Assembly: GCA_024509875.1 (NCBI GenBank)
Contig: JAMPIV010012224.1
Location: forward strand, 1-64,000
Length of the DNA: 64,000 nucleotides
Reading direction: 5' to 3'
Origin: Oreohelix idahoensis
Taxonomy: Eukaryota > Mollusca > Gastropoda > Stylommatophora > Oreohelicidae
This document shows positions 20,755-32,542 of the stretch, one piece after another. The notes below the pieces were generated by a model. It worked only from the letters and a program-made list of their open reading frames with translations. It ran no database searches and was not told the DNA's origin. The position numbers were made by a program, and so were the translations under genes. The stretch's first letter is position 1. Every line of letters begins with the position of its first letter.

Positions 20755-20899
20755 ACATTCGTGGACGTCTGGGACTGGGAGAGCTTGTGTCTGTGTTTCG
20801 TTTTTCGGCATTTCGTTCAGCGTCGTGTGAACGATTCTCGGCCTTTAATCGTCGCTCCAGCTCATCTATTTTGTTTCGGAAGAACTGAGACGACGACAT
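20755..20899 (-). CDS. MAP2K7: MAP2K7 (MKK7) homolog, first coding exon
   Basis: The exon starts at ATG 20899-20897 in the context TTCAAG-ATG-TCG and runs 48 codons plus one base to a donor ATGT|GTACGTAT. The peptide begins MSSSQFFRNKIDELERRLKA and continues with a charged helical segment, then a Ser/Pro stretch ending SPRRPRM. Vertebrate MKK7 begins the same way: a short coiled helix (LxRLEAKLKQEN-type), then Pro-rich JNK-docking sites. The frame stays open ten codons past the donor, so an unspliced 56-residue reading is possible, but splicing to exon 2 restores the docking motif. MKK7 phosphorylates JNK in the cytoplasm in response to stress and cytokines; its Drosophila counterpart is hemipterous. 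Confidence 0.78.
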
Positions 20900-21089
20900 C
20901 TTGAATCTGAGATGTCACATGACTTGATTCAACTCATATCGGCTGTTCGTATATTAATTTGTTAGAACCTATGAAAATGTATTTGGAACACATATTAAGT
21001 TTAAAATTAAATCGATAAAAACAATAGGGTTTTTATTGTTGTCTTTGGAATAGAAAATATTGGGATGAAAATAAAAATATATGTATATA
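20900..21089 (-). promoter_or_regulatory. MAP2K7: Presumed MAP2K7 5' UTR and upstream region
   Basis: Only about 190 bp separate the start codon from the 3' end of Helitron copy 1. The stretch includes CATGTGACATCTCAG next to the start. No TATA box or initiator can be assigned with confidence, and the transcription start could lie within the Helitron or further right. Confidence 0.3.
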
Positions 21090-22374
21090 CTAGATGTAAG
21101 TACCCGGCGTTGCTCAGCTGCATGTCAGAATGGATGCAGGTTGGGTTTGGTGCGAATCGTTTTAGGAAGGTTTAACTTTTTGTTTGGTTGTGATTGGCTA
21201 GTACATTTTTTAATTGTACTATTGCATTGAGGTGTGATTCTATCGCAAAAACATCGCCTTAAGAATGAATGGAGTTGAGGAATCTTCTAGAACATACATA
21301 CATTTTCTGGCACAAACATCGCTCAGAATTAATCAAACTTTTCCTATCAGGGATCCTGTAGCAAGAAACCAGAAGTGAAAGAAATATTGAAGGAATTTTA
21401 AAGGAAGACAGTAATAGGAAAATTAGGAAGAGATTTGTTTGAAAAGGAGGGTTGGAAAATACTGCCAAAACAGGAAAACAACATTTGTTGTTGTCTTATA
21501 ACTTTTATTTGAATTTCTTTTGCGATTTACAAAATCATGTACCTTTTACAAATTGAAATACTGTACATGGCAAGTACATTTTATAGCCGTTCCCAGATGA
21601 TGAATAGAAATTCATACACGACACATTCTTATTAGGAAGTTTTTCTCCAGTCTGAGGATTGACTTGAGGTATAGAAATGTAATACCCATCTTCACCACGG
21701 CACATGATTAATGGGTATTGTAGAGCGTCATAAGCTCTATGGGTTTCCGATACTCTGTGTAGAGTTATCACGTCCATGCAAAACTATGTCCCTTCGTTCA
21801 AAGTGTTGGCCTTCAATTAAAATAGCTACCTCATTAGTGGTTGGAGCATTATACCTGCCCCGATGTTCACCATCCGGTGGCCTGTCTGCTTGGATAATTA
21901 GACGGAAGTCCTCAACATTGGATGGGACATTCTCTAAGGCTGTTTTAAATGATAAAATATAATTATTGGTGCAATGTAACATGTCTTGCAAAACAGAAAT
22001 CACTTCCAATTTCAGATGTTGAAAGTTGTTACAACGTGTAGAAGCCTGAGACACATGATCAGCGATACAATATATTTGAAGAAATTTAGGGTCATATCTT
22101 TCGTTGGGAAGTAAGCTACCAAGCAAACGATATACCTGCCCTTGAACTTTGAACGTCGGCATATAACCTGTTTCAGACACTACCTTGGCTCCAAAGGACG
22201 TCATTTGGAACGCATTATTGTAGCTACGGATGTTTCCTAGAAATTCTGTGGACAGAGGATGTTGGCCAGTCAACAACGACAACAGCGATTCCGGCGGTGC
22301 TTGAAGTTCTTCCAATTTAACTTTACCTTGTTGTCAACAAATGCCTTTTGGCTCGTTTTTCCATTTAAGTGCTG
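21090..22374 (-). mobile_element. Truncated Helitron, copy 1
   Basis: Read on the minus strand, the element ends CTAG at 21093-21090 followed by host T. Just before it is a GC-rich stem-loop region (GCAACGCCGGGTACTTACAT). This is the Helitron 3' signature (CTRR end, nearby hairpin, A^T target). It encodes only the N-terminal part of the Rep-helicase. Copy 2 (34744-36036) is almost the same sequence in the opposite orientation. The homology between copies begins at GCTCAGCACTTAAATGG; the true 5' TC end was not located. Confidence 0.85.
21535..22315 (-). pseudogene. Helitron helicase-like N-terminal fragment, copy 1
   Basis: The minus-strand frame contains the hallmarks of the Helitron_like_N region that precedes the Rep and helicase domains: FLGNIRSYNNAFQMTSFGAK near residue 25, a GQVYRLLGSLLPNE segment, DFRLIIQADR, RRDIVLHGR and SETHRAYDALQYPL before GEDGYYISIPQVNP. 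A one-base frameshift near 21765 splits it. The Rep HUH motifs and the helicase are missing altogether: the frame runs out at VSCMNFYSS, where autonomous proteins continue for over a thousand residues. Confidence 0.88.
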
Positions 22375-22708
22375 AGCAGCACACAAATCGTGTCTACGAT
22401 ATAATTAAACACATAAACGTAACAAAGAAATGAAAGGAAAATTGAGAATAATTAAAAAGTAAAGGTATTAATTAGTAAATAAATTAAATAATGAACTGTG
22501 AAAATTATTATGTAGGTTAGGTACAGTAGCTAATATTCACCAGCAGAATAGTAACTGAAAAAAAAACTAAAGCTACTTGCCTTTTCGCCATATCGAAATT
22601 AATCGCTAACCAATTATTGTGTCAGAAAATACACAAATGTTCTAGAACATACGGAAATTGTAGCACAAATAATTCAAATGACAGTTTCGGTGTAGACGAA
22701 ATTGGTAC

Positions 22709-23376
22709 TTACTTATTCGTTTCTCTTCTACCGTTGGGTGTAGAAGTTTGTAAGAGAGAGCGCCATACTATTCTATCGGCTGACTTCCTCTTGGCTTGGT
22801 TCCATTCTAGTCCTCGGTCCTTCAAAGATTGTCTAATGTTATCCTCCCAGCGGACTTTGGGTCGTCCTGGAGGTCTGGGTACCTGGCTCTTAGTTTCCCA
22901 TGCTTGTCGTGGTAGCCGATCTTCTCCCATTCTGCAGACATGGCCAAACCATCTCAGTTGGGACTGTTCTACTTGGGTCTGCAGGGGTTGGGTTCTTAGG
23001 CCTTGACGTATCGTCTGGTTGTGTACCATGTCTCTTCTTGTTACTTCAACCACCTTCCTCAGATACTTCATTTCTGAGGTTTGGATCTGGCTTTTGTGGG
23101 TTGCAGTCATTGCCCATGACTCGCATCCATACGTCAAGTCTGGGACATAGGTGGAGCGGTATACAGCCATCTTCGTCTTCTTACCAACCTCTCTTTTGCT
23201 GAGGAATCCTCGATTTATGACTTGAAAAAGTCTCCCAGCTGCTGCTCTTCGGGTAGCCAACTCTTCTTTGATGCCTCCATTCCGGTCTATGACAGCTCCA
23301 AGGTATTAAAGTGGTCGACCTGCTACAGGACCTGTTCTCCCAGCTTAATCTGATGTCTTCTTTCCTCTCGTGATAT
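22709..23376 (-). pseudogene. LINE-A copy 2, C-terminal block
   Basis: It encodes the C-terminal 183 residues without interruption from 23260 (VYRSTYVPDLTYGCESW, RWFGHVCRMGEDRLPRQAW) to the stop before the short (TAAG)n tail. The piece upstream to 23376 is frameshifted. It corresponds to copy 1 from about 5845 to its end. Confidence 0.88.
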
Positions 23377-23899
23377 TGTGACGTGTACTGGAAATGAGCC
23401 TACAGTAATCTTACAGCTTATTGTAACCTTATAGTTGCTCTCTGATTTGCTAGCTAAACATGCATTATACCAACTGTCTATTTCGGCAGCTCACCCTTTT
23501 GTCCCCGCCCTCTTTCCTGTAAACACGGGCTAACGCAGTGTTTACAATCTTCGTTGACCTGTCAGTCATAACAGGAAACAAACCAGGCTTTGTTTTACCC
23601 CATTCCAGTCACGCGAGCTCATCTGTCACTCATATAATACTTGACAGACAGACAGCACGTGAGAAAGGCGGAACTGACCCTTTGAAGTTTGCTCAGGGGA
23701 AATCTAAAAATCACTAATATCCTTTGATCTCGGAACACGAGCATTCTACAGGTAAAACCGCTAGGAGAGAAGAAAGTCTTTGATGTCGGTCACCACTGCA
23801 GACGAGAACCTCCGTAATCCTTATCTTGCATCTCTGCTTCTGAATTTTTGTCCCACACAATAGTGCGAAATAACGCCATTAGAGATGATAGAAATCCAA

Positions 23900-24042
<143 letters not shown>

Positions 24043-24044
24043 TA

Positions 24045-25479
24045 CAATAATATATCGACACGGCTACAGAGATGTTATATAAATTACTTGGTAAAGTCTG
24101 GGAAAAAGAAGAGATACCAGCAGAATGGAAGGAAGGATATCTGGTTAAGTTGCCTAAGAAGGGAAATCTACAAGAGTGCACAAATTATAGAGGAATAATG
24201 TTACTATCAGTGCCAGGAAAGGTATTGAACAGGATTATCCTTGAGAGATTAAAGGAGTCCATAGACAAGAAATTGAGAGACGAACAAGCAGGTTTTCGAC
24301 AAAACAGATCATGTACAGACCAGATAGCCACTTTGAGAATAATAGTTGAACAAAGTCTGGAATGGAATTCACCACTATACATCGGATTTGTGGACTACGA
24401 AAAAGCATTTGACAGTGTGGACAGAGAATCACTTTGGAAATTGATGAGGAATTATGGAGTTCCCCTGAAGATCATTAATTTAATAAAGAAAACCTATGAA
24501 GACATGACGTGCAGAGTTCTTCATGGAGGACAGCTTACAGAACCATTTGGGATAAGAACAGGAGTGCGACAGGGATGCCTCTTGTCTCCATTTCTTTTCT
24601 TACTGGCAATAGATTGGGTTATGAGATCATCGACAACACACAACAGAAATGGAATCCAGTGGACTCTGACTAAGCAGTTGGATGATCTGGATTTTGCTGA
24701 TGATTTGGCTCTCCTGTCCCATAACTGTAATCAGATGCAGGACAAATTGGAAACACTCGATGAGAGGTCACAGCAATTGGGTCTGAAAATACACAGGGAA
24801 AAGACAAAAATAATGCGAATAAATGCAGGTAATGAAAACAGGGTTGAACTTGAAGAAACACCAATACAAGAGGTAGAATCATACACATATCTTGGCAGTA
24901 ATATAGATAAAGTTGGAGGGACAGACAGCGATATCAAAATAAGAATACAAAAGGCAAGAGGAGCTTTCATTGCATTGGGAAATATATGGAGATCAAGAGA
25001 AATAGGATCCAACACGAAAATAAGAATCTTCAACTCAAATGTGAAGTCAGTCCTATTGTATGGCTCAGAGACATGGAGAACAACAAAGACAACAACCAAA
25101 AAGCTACAGACTTTCATAAATGGGTGCTTGCGTAGAATAGAGGGATTAAAATGGTATGACAAGGTTACCAATGTGGAACTGATGACAAGAACTGGACAAG
25201 TGCCAGTGGAACAAGAGATGAGAAGAAGACGATGGCGATGGATAGGACACACAATGAGGAAGCCTGTTGATAGCATTACAAGGCAGTCCTTGTTCTGGAA
25301 CCCCAGGGCAAGAGAGGCAGAGGAAGACCAAGAAGTACATGGAGAAGAGAGTTGGAAACAGAGGTGAAAATGATGAGGAGAACATGGAAAGAACTTGAGA
25401 TGATGGCACGTGACAAGAGGACTTGGCATGTGTTTGTTGAAGGCCTATGCTCCTTTGGGAGTGGAGGGTTATGAATGAA

Positions 25480-25485
<6 letters not shown>
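24045..25485 (+). mobile_element. LINE-B: 5'-truncated RTE-type LINE in a (TA)n tract
   Basis: It starts inside the reverse-transcriptase region and ends with a TGAATGAATGAATA tail. Pure TA tracts lie on both sides (23900-24038 and 25486-25601), so it inserted into a TA microsatellite, or the microsatellite grew around it. LINE-B pieces recur at 2470, 8205/17105, 17485, 51385 and 61290. Confidence 0.85.
24072..25367 (+). pseudogene. LINE-B reverse transcriptase (431 residues, frameshifted C-terminus)
   Basis: A long open frame with the RTE-type reverse transcriptase: [34 protein letters not shown], the FVDYEKAFDSVDR box (Asp about residue 108), GVRQGCLLSPFLFLLAIDW and the catalytic LDFADDLALLSH. 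A C-terminal segment with RRWRWIGHTMRK follows. The endonuclease is absent because of 5' truncation. Near 25303 one base is missing in a C run compared with the fragment at 51420, which shifts the last 60 codons (GRGRPRSTWRRE-type) out of frame. The frame's ATG is internal to the original protein. Confidence 0.88.
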
Positions 25486-25547
<62 letters not shown>

Positions 25548-25549
25548 GC

Positions 25550-25601
<52 letters not shown>
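25486..25601. repeat. (TA)n microsatellite, right of LINE-B
   Basis: About 115 bp of TA with one CGCGAA interruption near 25548-25551. Confidence 0.97.
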
Positions 25602-25603
<2 letters not shown>

Positions 25604-25967
25604 CTGTTTTCTTTAACCCAACCAGTCAGAATTTGAGAAGAAAGGCTAGCACGCAGACATAACCATTTCTTTTGGATTATTGGTTAAAAGGTGATTCGTG
25701 GAGATTTTCATTCTGAATTTTCTGGTAAATAGTTCTAAGTGATAGCATTTAAAGTTAAACACTTAAATACTTTAAACATACAGTTAAATGCTTCACTTAG
25801 ATCTTTTTCTTTGCTAGTAATGCCAATAAAATAAAATAACGCGTAGCGAGTTTCGTAACCAGATATTCAATTAAAATGTTAGATCACATCACCGACGCTA
25901 CATAGCTGAGACGAGACGGTAATTCGTGTTTACAGTGTAGACTGACACAAACACTTAAACTCTTTAG

Positions 25968-25970
<3 letters not shown>

Positions 25971-26014
<44 letters not shown>
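25971..26014. repeat. (GA)n microsatellite
   Basis: Twenty-two uninterrupted GA/AG units. Confidence 0.97.
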
Positions 26015-26018
<4 letters not shown>

Positions 26019-26125
26019 ACAAGACGGTTAATCAGACCGGACTTAGAGGCTAGACGGCTGATAGTGAGAGGGAAAAAATACTGTTCATATTTCATTGGAA
26101 ATTGGGGTTATTATAGTGTCTATTA

Positions 26126-26384
26126 GAGACCCCGATGCCATCACAAGAACAGCTATGCTATGGACCCCTGAAGGAAAACGAAAGAGAGGCCGACCAAAAA
26201 CAACTTGGCGGAGGACTGTGGAGGCTGAGATGCAAAGAATGAACCAGAGTTGGGGCACTGTACGAAGGATGGCCGCCGATCGAGCAAAGTGGAATCAATT
26301 TGTTGTTGCCCTACAAGACGCCACCAGGCGTAATGGCCACTGACTACTTTGACGGTCGGCGGCTAAGGATCAAAAAAGAAGAAG
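26126..26384 (+). mobile_element. LINE-C 3' end
   Basis: A 259-bp 5'-truncated insertion flanked by ATAGTGTCTATTA (26113-26125 and 26385-26397). It encodes the last 72 residues of an RTE-like protein (GKRKRGRPKTTWRRTVEAEM, stop at 26341-26343), then a 41-bp 3' UTR and AAAAAAGAAGAAG tail. The last 75 bp are shared with SINE S4 (30860 and 34497). A longer copy is at 62397-62960 on the minus strand. Confidence 0.88.
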
Positions 26385-28158
26385 ATAGTGTCTATTATTA
26401 TTTTTTTAAATGCCATACGACAAATTAACAGACACCGACAATCTAATAGCACTAAAGTATAGATGATAAGTTGTACGTGGCACATTATGGGGAATAAATA
26501 ATAAATAACACAATGTGATAGACTTGCCAGCCGCGAGAAGGGGCGGGAGAGTTTTCACCGACTCAGTCTGACCCAAAATCCGCGGCCAGCGATGTCTGTG
26601 TGTGTAGGCGTAGAACGAACACCGTGTATCTTTTAAATTCGTCAGAATTTGACAGAGCGATGGAGAGACTATCGTGACATCGTCTAGACATATTTATATT
26701 CACATTTACATAGAGTGGTAGCATTTTCCCACAAATGTTTCTTGTATTTATTCGCAGACCTGATCCTCAAGTAGACGACCAGCGGTTTTTTTCGTTTCCT
26801 TATTTCATTTCATGCTAGAAGTGTATACTAGCCGATTATACGGTGTGACTGTAATTTAACTACTGGACTTACTAAATCCAGAAATATTATTTTAACAGCC
26901 CACAAGTGATGTATACCTGGAAACATTATTATTATTTTCCCCAACACCTGACAGTTGTAATCCCAGTGTAGTACAAATCTATACACTGTGCAGGAGTGGC
27001 CCTCTGGCAAAGAGTCGACCGACAGAAAATCCATCATCATCATTTGTAACATTTGTAGCAACCAGATTTCTCCAGATTTTCCAGAAGTGTTCCCCTCTCT
27101 TAAAACCGTAAACACCAAGGATTCTCACACTATTCAATATTTGTAGTAACCCTATATCCAGATGGAAGTTCCAGACGAGCGGGAGAAAAGACTGTTTTCC
27201 CCCGCCCGCCCTCAACACTGCAAGAGTTGTCGCAACGGAAATATTCAGTTGTAGTTCCTGTGTCTATACTCACATTCCCCTGTGCACCCATCGGAGGAAC
27301 AGTGCTAGTTTTTTTAGAACAGTGAAGACACCCCTTTAGGACTTATATCGTCACCAGGATTCATCGTGGAAGTAAACTTATTCGGCGTTCACCTCATTAG
27401 TTTTTTGGGGATGAACTGGGGCCAATTTGTATCCTCGACAGCTGGGGTGATACCTTAGTCAACAGTAACAGTAGGGATTATATTCGTGGAATAAATTTAC
27501 CAAGGGATACAACAGACCCAAGGGAAGAATACAAAATAGGTCAGAGTGTGAGAGGTGGCCACATGAATGAGAGAGCGCGTGTTGATTTTATTGTTGCTGG
27601 AAAGTATATATTAATATTTTAGGGGTTTGATTTTGTTTACTTTACTTGGTACCAATATTGTTATTCTGTAAACCTAGTGCTAACCTTCAATCTTTGGGTT
27701 AATATTTTCTTTGGGTTATTTTCCTGTATACTGTGAAGGCTCACCATTCGTCTTTATTTCCTTTATATGTAAAAGGTTTTCTTGATATCTTTGGGTAACT
27801 TGATGTTGTAAACTGTTTAGTGATAATAAACAACAAGAAAGCTTAACTTTGTGTGTTGGTCAGACCCATACCCATTTATCCTTAATTTTTTCACGTTTGT
27901 GTGTCTTGTTGTCACATATTGTTGTGTGTGTGTAGAGTAACCTGTTCTTATTTTAGATAGGGAAGCAAAGACTGTCTTGTAATAAAGCATAGTTGTACGG
28001 ATACGCTGGGTGAGAGAAACCTACTCACTCCAGAGACGTATCTTTCCCTCAACATACCACATGTGAAACCTTTTTTTCCTATACATTCTCGTGTAACAGT
28101 CAACCATTACTCTTTACCTAGACTAGGCCCAATAAACCAATTAACGTACCGTACGACA

Positions 28159-30344
28159 GATATCATCATTGTTTTTGTTTTCGAGCTGCTTATGATCATC
28201 CCTCTCTTCTCCAGCTCTTCCTTCCAGACTTGCAGGTTGGATTGAAGAAGTGCCTCTGATTTAGCAATCAGGGCAACATCATCAGCAAATGCCAGCTCTG
28301 AAATACAGACTTGTCTCATCTTCCCGTACCCCACTGAATACTTTCCTGTCCTCTCCTTACATGCCTTGATGACATCGTCCATGAGGAGTATGAAAAGATA
28401 AGGTGACAGGATATCACATTGTCTTACACCAGTGGTGGTCCTGAATTCTTCTGACTTATGGTTTGCCGTCCTCACATAATTTCTGCAAGACTTGTAGAAG
28501 CTCTGTATAGCATGAATCAGAGGTGATGGAATGTTCTTCCTTACCAAACAGTCCCAGAGTTTGTTCCAGGGGACCTTGTCAAATGCCTTTTCCAAATCTA
28601 AGAAGCAAAGATGGATCTCATCTTATACTCAAGAGCCTTTTCACTCAACTGTCTGAGTGTGAAGATTAGGTCTTGAGTACTTTGATTTGCTCGGAAGCCA
28701 CACTGGACCTCATCCATTTGTGGCTCAGCTAGGCGTCTGAGTCTCTGCTCCAGGATTCTAGAGTAGATTTTACCAGGGACACTGAGAAGGGATATGCCTC
28801 TATGGTTTCCACATTGTCGGTTGTCACCCTTTTAAAAAATCGGTGTTATTATGGCAATCTCCAAATCTTTTGGTATGGTCTTGTTGCACCAACCCGCTCG
28901 TATGACTCTTAGGAGTAATAGGTCGCCTGCTGCTCCCGTGTACTTAACCATTTCTGGTGTTATGCCATCATGTCATGCAGCTTTGCCCATCTTGATTTTC
29001 TCCAGTGCTGCCTTCAGTTCTTCCATCTTTATGTCATCTTCATCACCATTGGTTTTTTCTTCTGTGCCAGTGGTTATCATTTCTGATGTTTGATCTTGCT
29101 CACCATCCATGAGTTCTGAAAAATATTCTTTCCATCTTTCCATTACTTCTTTTCGGGCAGCAAGCAATTTTCCTTGCTTGTTCTTTATAAATTTAAGAGG
29201 GCACTGTTTTTCCTTCCTCATATTCGTTAGGGTCTTATAGAACAATTTCTGGTTTTCTTGCGCATCGTTTTCTAGCTTTTCTCCAAATTCTTCCCAGGAC
29301 TTCTGTTTTGCTGCTAGCACCTTGTTCTTTGCTTCTGTTCTGAGTATCATATATTCTCTATATTTCTCAGTTTTTCCTGCTGTGTTTTTAGCTCCTAAGT
29401 ATTGTTTCCATGCCATTTTCTTCTCTCTTATTTTCTCTTTAACCTCATCTGTCCACCAAGGTGTCCTCTTTCTCTTGTTCCCAAAGTCGAACTTCACCTC
29501 ATGCTTCTGCTGCAGCTGTCTTTATGGTGTCCTTGAATTTCAGCCAGCGTGTTTCCAGGTCTTCGGGCTGTTGCTCTGTGTTTCTAACTGCTGTAGCAAT
29601 AAGCCCCTGATATCTGGTCTTCACTTCTGGCTCTCTCAGCTTGTAGGTTTTAATGCACATTTCTCTTGTTCGTTTACTTAGCTTCTTGCGTGATGTTAGG
29701 CAGTTTCTAGGCCGAGTAACTCTTTCAGTTGTTCTTTTAATTGTTAACAAGTAGTGGTCACTTCCAATCTCTGGCCCTCTCCATACTCTAGCATCCCGGA
29801 CATACCTGAATTAGCTCTTCCTTACTATTTATAACATATAAGGAAGGGAAACCCGAGGCCTGCACTAGTGTGCTACTTCTTTATTTCTTACGAGTGCCTG
29901 AAAACATATCTTTATGTTTGTCTAATATTTATCTTCCTAACTATGGCGTAGTCGATCACTGACTTCTCATTCTTTGTTTGTTCACACCTTGTGTATACAT
30001 GTATGCGCTTATGGGGGAACTTTGTGTTTGTAATGATCAGATTCTGCTCTGGGCAGAATCTAAGGAGTCGCTTTCCATTGTCATTAAGAGTGTCTTCTCC
30101 ATATATTCCGATAACTCCACCCCATCTAGCATGGTCATTTCCAACTCTGGCATTGAAATATCCGAGCATGATAATTTCACCCAGGCAGTCGTCCACTGTC
30201 CTTTGAAGCAGCTCGAAGAATTCCTCCTTGACCTCTGCTCTCTCATCTTCATTTGGCCCATACCCAATGACAAGGTTGACTATGGTTTCTCCTTCTTTTA
30301 GATTTAGGACCATAATGCGTTCTGAGACAAAGTTCCATCCCTTG
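28159..30344 (-). pseudogene. LINE-A copy 2, central block (endonuclease-RT)
   Basis: The minus strand carries the C-terminal half of the endonuclease (30313-29932: YGPNEDERAEV, ARVGNDHARWGG, KSVIDYAIVRK) and the linker and RT start (29750-28973). The RT palm lies at 28595-28164, with MEKAFDKVPWNKLW, TGVRQCDILSPYLF and LAFADDVALIAK. In the RT motif the usual Gly after Arg-Gln is Cys (GVRQC). Frameshifts occur near 29498, 28970-28600 and at the SINE insertion. Confidence 0.85.
29829..29932 (-). mobile_element. SINE S3, twin-primed (5'-inverted) copy
   Basis: A 104-bp insertion in LINE-A flanked by CTTCCTTACTAT (29817-29828) and CTTCCTAACTAT (29933-29944). The 3' terminal part (CATATAAGGAAGGGAAACCC on plus) is on the minus strand. 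The body segment (TTCTTACGAGTGCCTGAAAA on plus) is in the opposite orientation compared with the intact copy at 51931-52118. A 3' end in place with an inverted 5' part is the known signature of twin priming by a LINE reverse transcriptase. Confidence 0.75.
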
Positions 30345-30859
30345 TGTCACAGAGTGGCTTAATTAGAGTCTGTCTGAGTACAGAGACAAGACACCAGTGT
30401 TGAGGAAAGTCTGAGAAGATAGATTAAGATGAGAATTACAGTAAATGTGGAAGGATGAGACTTATAGCTTCAAGGGTGAGAACCTAGATTGACTCTCCCT
30501 CGCTACTTGTGACTTATTTACTAGCTACTGTCTCACCACCTCTGACTACCAGAAAGGAGATAAGGTTACACTAAGTTAGCCACAGACACCACTATACAGT
30601 CAAAGCATACAAGTACAGTATAGTTAAAGATAAACTGATCCAGTGTACATTTTATAGTTTATTAAACAACAAATCAATTCCACAGCGAACAACAATAACG
30701 TGCGAGTTCGCACAACCTAGAAAAGTAAAACAAATCAAGTGAAAGACACAATATAAATTACCACGCTCTTTTTCCCACCTGCACGAAAACAACTAAGGAT
30801 GAAGAAATATAATTGGCGGGGGTCTCTAAGTAAGAGCCACCACCCCTGACTACACTAAT

Positions 30860-31064
30860 TCTTCTTCTTCCGTCCTTAGCCACCGACCGTCAAAGCAGTC
30901 AGTGGCCATTACGCCTAGTGGCGTCTTAGGGCAACAGCAGATAGGTTTTCTTTGCCATTGTTTCCCATCACACCTATTGGCGTCTTTAGGGCAACGGCAA
31001 ATCAATCCATCTGCTGTTGTTTCCGTAATCGAAGTGACTGGCAAACGGGTGATCAGCCCGTTGG
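30860..31064 (-). mobile_element. SINE S4, copy 1 (LINE-C 3' end)
   Basis: A 205-bp element flanked by TGACTACACTAA(T) (30847-30858 and 31065-31077). The sense strand begins CCAACGGGCTGATCACCCGTT (a perfect 6-bp hairpin within) and ends in a GAAGAAGAA tail. The last 75 bp match the LINE-C terminus. Half-way along, the segment GTTGCCCTAAAGACGCC is a second, older copy of the same LINE-C stretch. No clear A/B boxes. Confidence 0.85.
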
Positions 31065-32233
31065 TGACTACACTAATGTTACTAACTAAACACACTGTCC
31101 TGCTGAAGAGTTTTAAACTAAATGACTACACTGTCTCAAAGGCGCTCTAGGCGGTCCTGCACACCTAACTAATACACCACAAAGAAATGCTACGCTAATG
31201 GATTCTGCAGCACTACCTCAGAGGCTGTCCTCTAAGTATTTCTATCTAATCCTACTGTTCCTGAGGAAACCGCTAAACTCCCCTCTCTCTCTCTCCTCTG
31301 TTTCTGTTCATTGCCTCTCTGATGCTATCGTCTTCGTCTGAGGCTCCGATGAGTTGCTTTTCGTCACGCACCTCCTCCCGTTAGCATTTAGAAAGGCATG
31401 TTTTCCCTCTCTCCTCTCCCGAATTTCGATAAATGGGCCCTTGTTGAATATATCTATATTTACTTGCCTAAGGCTGTAGATTTTATCACTGCTGATGACA
31501 CTCAATTCTTCAAACCGACGAGTTAACCCGCTTCGGGTTTAGGCCTACTGCATTATTGTGGCAGTATGTAAACAACACCAGGCAACGTGGCCTGTTTTGG
31601 TATTTGGCCTTTACGAGCTAAGAGTTCCTATTTAGAGGCAAGTCCCCCGCGGAGGTATAGGTTTCTCACGTCAAGAGAACTTCTAATTCCTCTCAGTGTT
31701 GCAGACGTAACTGGGCGCCAGGTGCAAAGCGCATACCCAGTTTTCTTCAATTACACTGATGTCTCGTGCCTTCCTCTCCCGAGAAAGCAAAGTCCGTTGT
31801 AGGCTTAGGTTTATCTACAACCTCCCCGCCGTGAATCGCTGTAAAACAAAATAACAACATCTACACAACAATTCAAAATGACCTAATACATAACACATTA
31901 ACGCCCAAGATTCATCTACACCCTGGTGTCCCCTAAATTAATAAATCTCCCCTACACACAAGCTCTCATCTCTGTTTTATTTCTGCCCGAAGGTCAGACT
32001 AAATTACTGCTCCCTCCTATCTCTCCTGCACCAACTACTCGCTGTCTGTTACGTTAAACCCAGACGCGGGTTGACCTGATTCTTTTGTGTGCGTGATCTG
32101 TTAGGCGTTACAACATTGCTTCCCTGAAGCCAATATCCCCCTGTACTGAATCATTTTCCAGCCCCATTCTTATTAAAGACTGTCCCGGGAAGGTTATCAA
32201 ATTAGCAAAATTATTTAACACACTTATACATAC

Positions 32234-32542
32234 TTCTTCTTCCTTCTTCCTCGTTCGTCCTGAAAAGGACGTTGGTTGCGTTGTGTCTGTTTACGCCGGA
32301 GCTGTGATATCTGCACCTTTCGGTCGACACATCCGACTTCAGCACGGCATTTTTTGGGACCGGGTTTGCCTTCCCTCTGCGATCCCTACTCTCTCAGCCA
32401 GACTGCAGTGATGCAGCCTGTTTCCAAGACCACCACGTGGAGGTGGAGTAGGGTCTTGGTCAGCTCTGGTTCGCTGACCCTGATGCAAGCAGTCAAGCTA
32501 TGGGTCGCTGACTGCATTCTCTATTGCTGCCTCTTTGGGTCC
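32234..32542 (-). mobile_element. Repeat R1, copy 2 (complete)
   Basis: A 309-bp unit flanked by CACTTATACATAC (32221-32233 and 32543-32555). On the sense strand it starts GGGACCCAAAGAGGCAGCAA and ends GGAAGAAGGAAGAAGAAG. It is full-length compared with 59987-60293. The TSD and GAA-rich tail indicate LINE-mediated movement. Confidence 0.85.
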
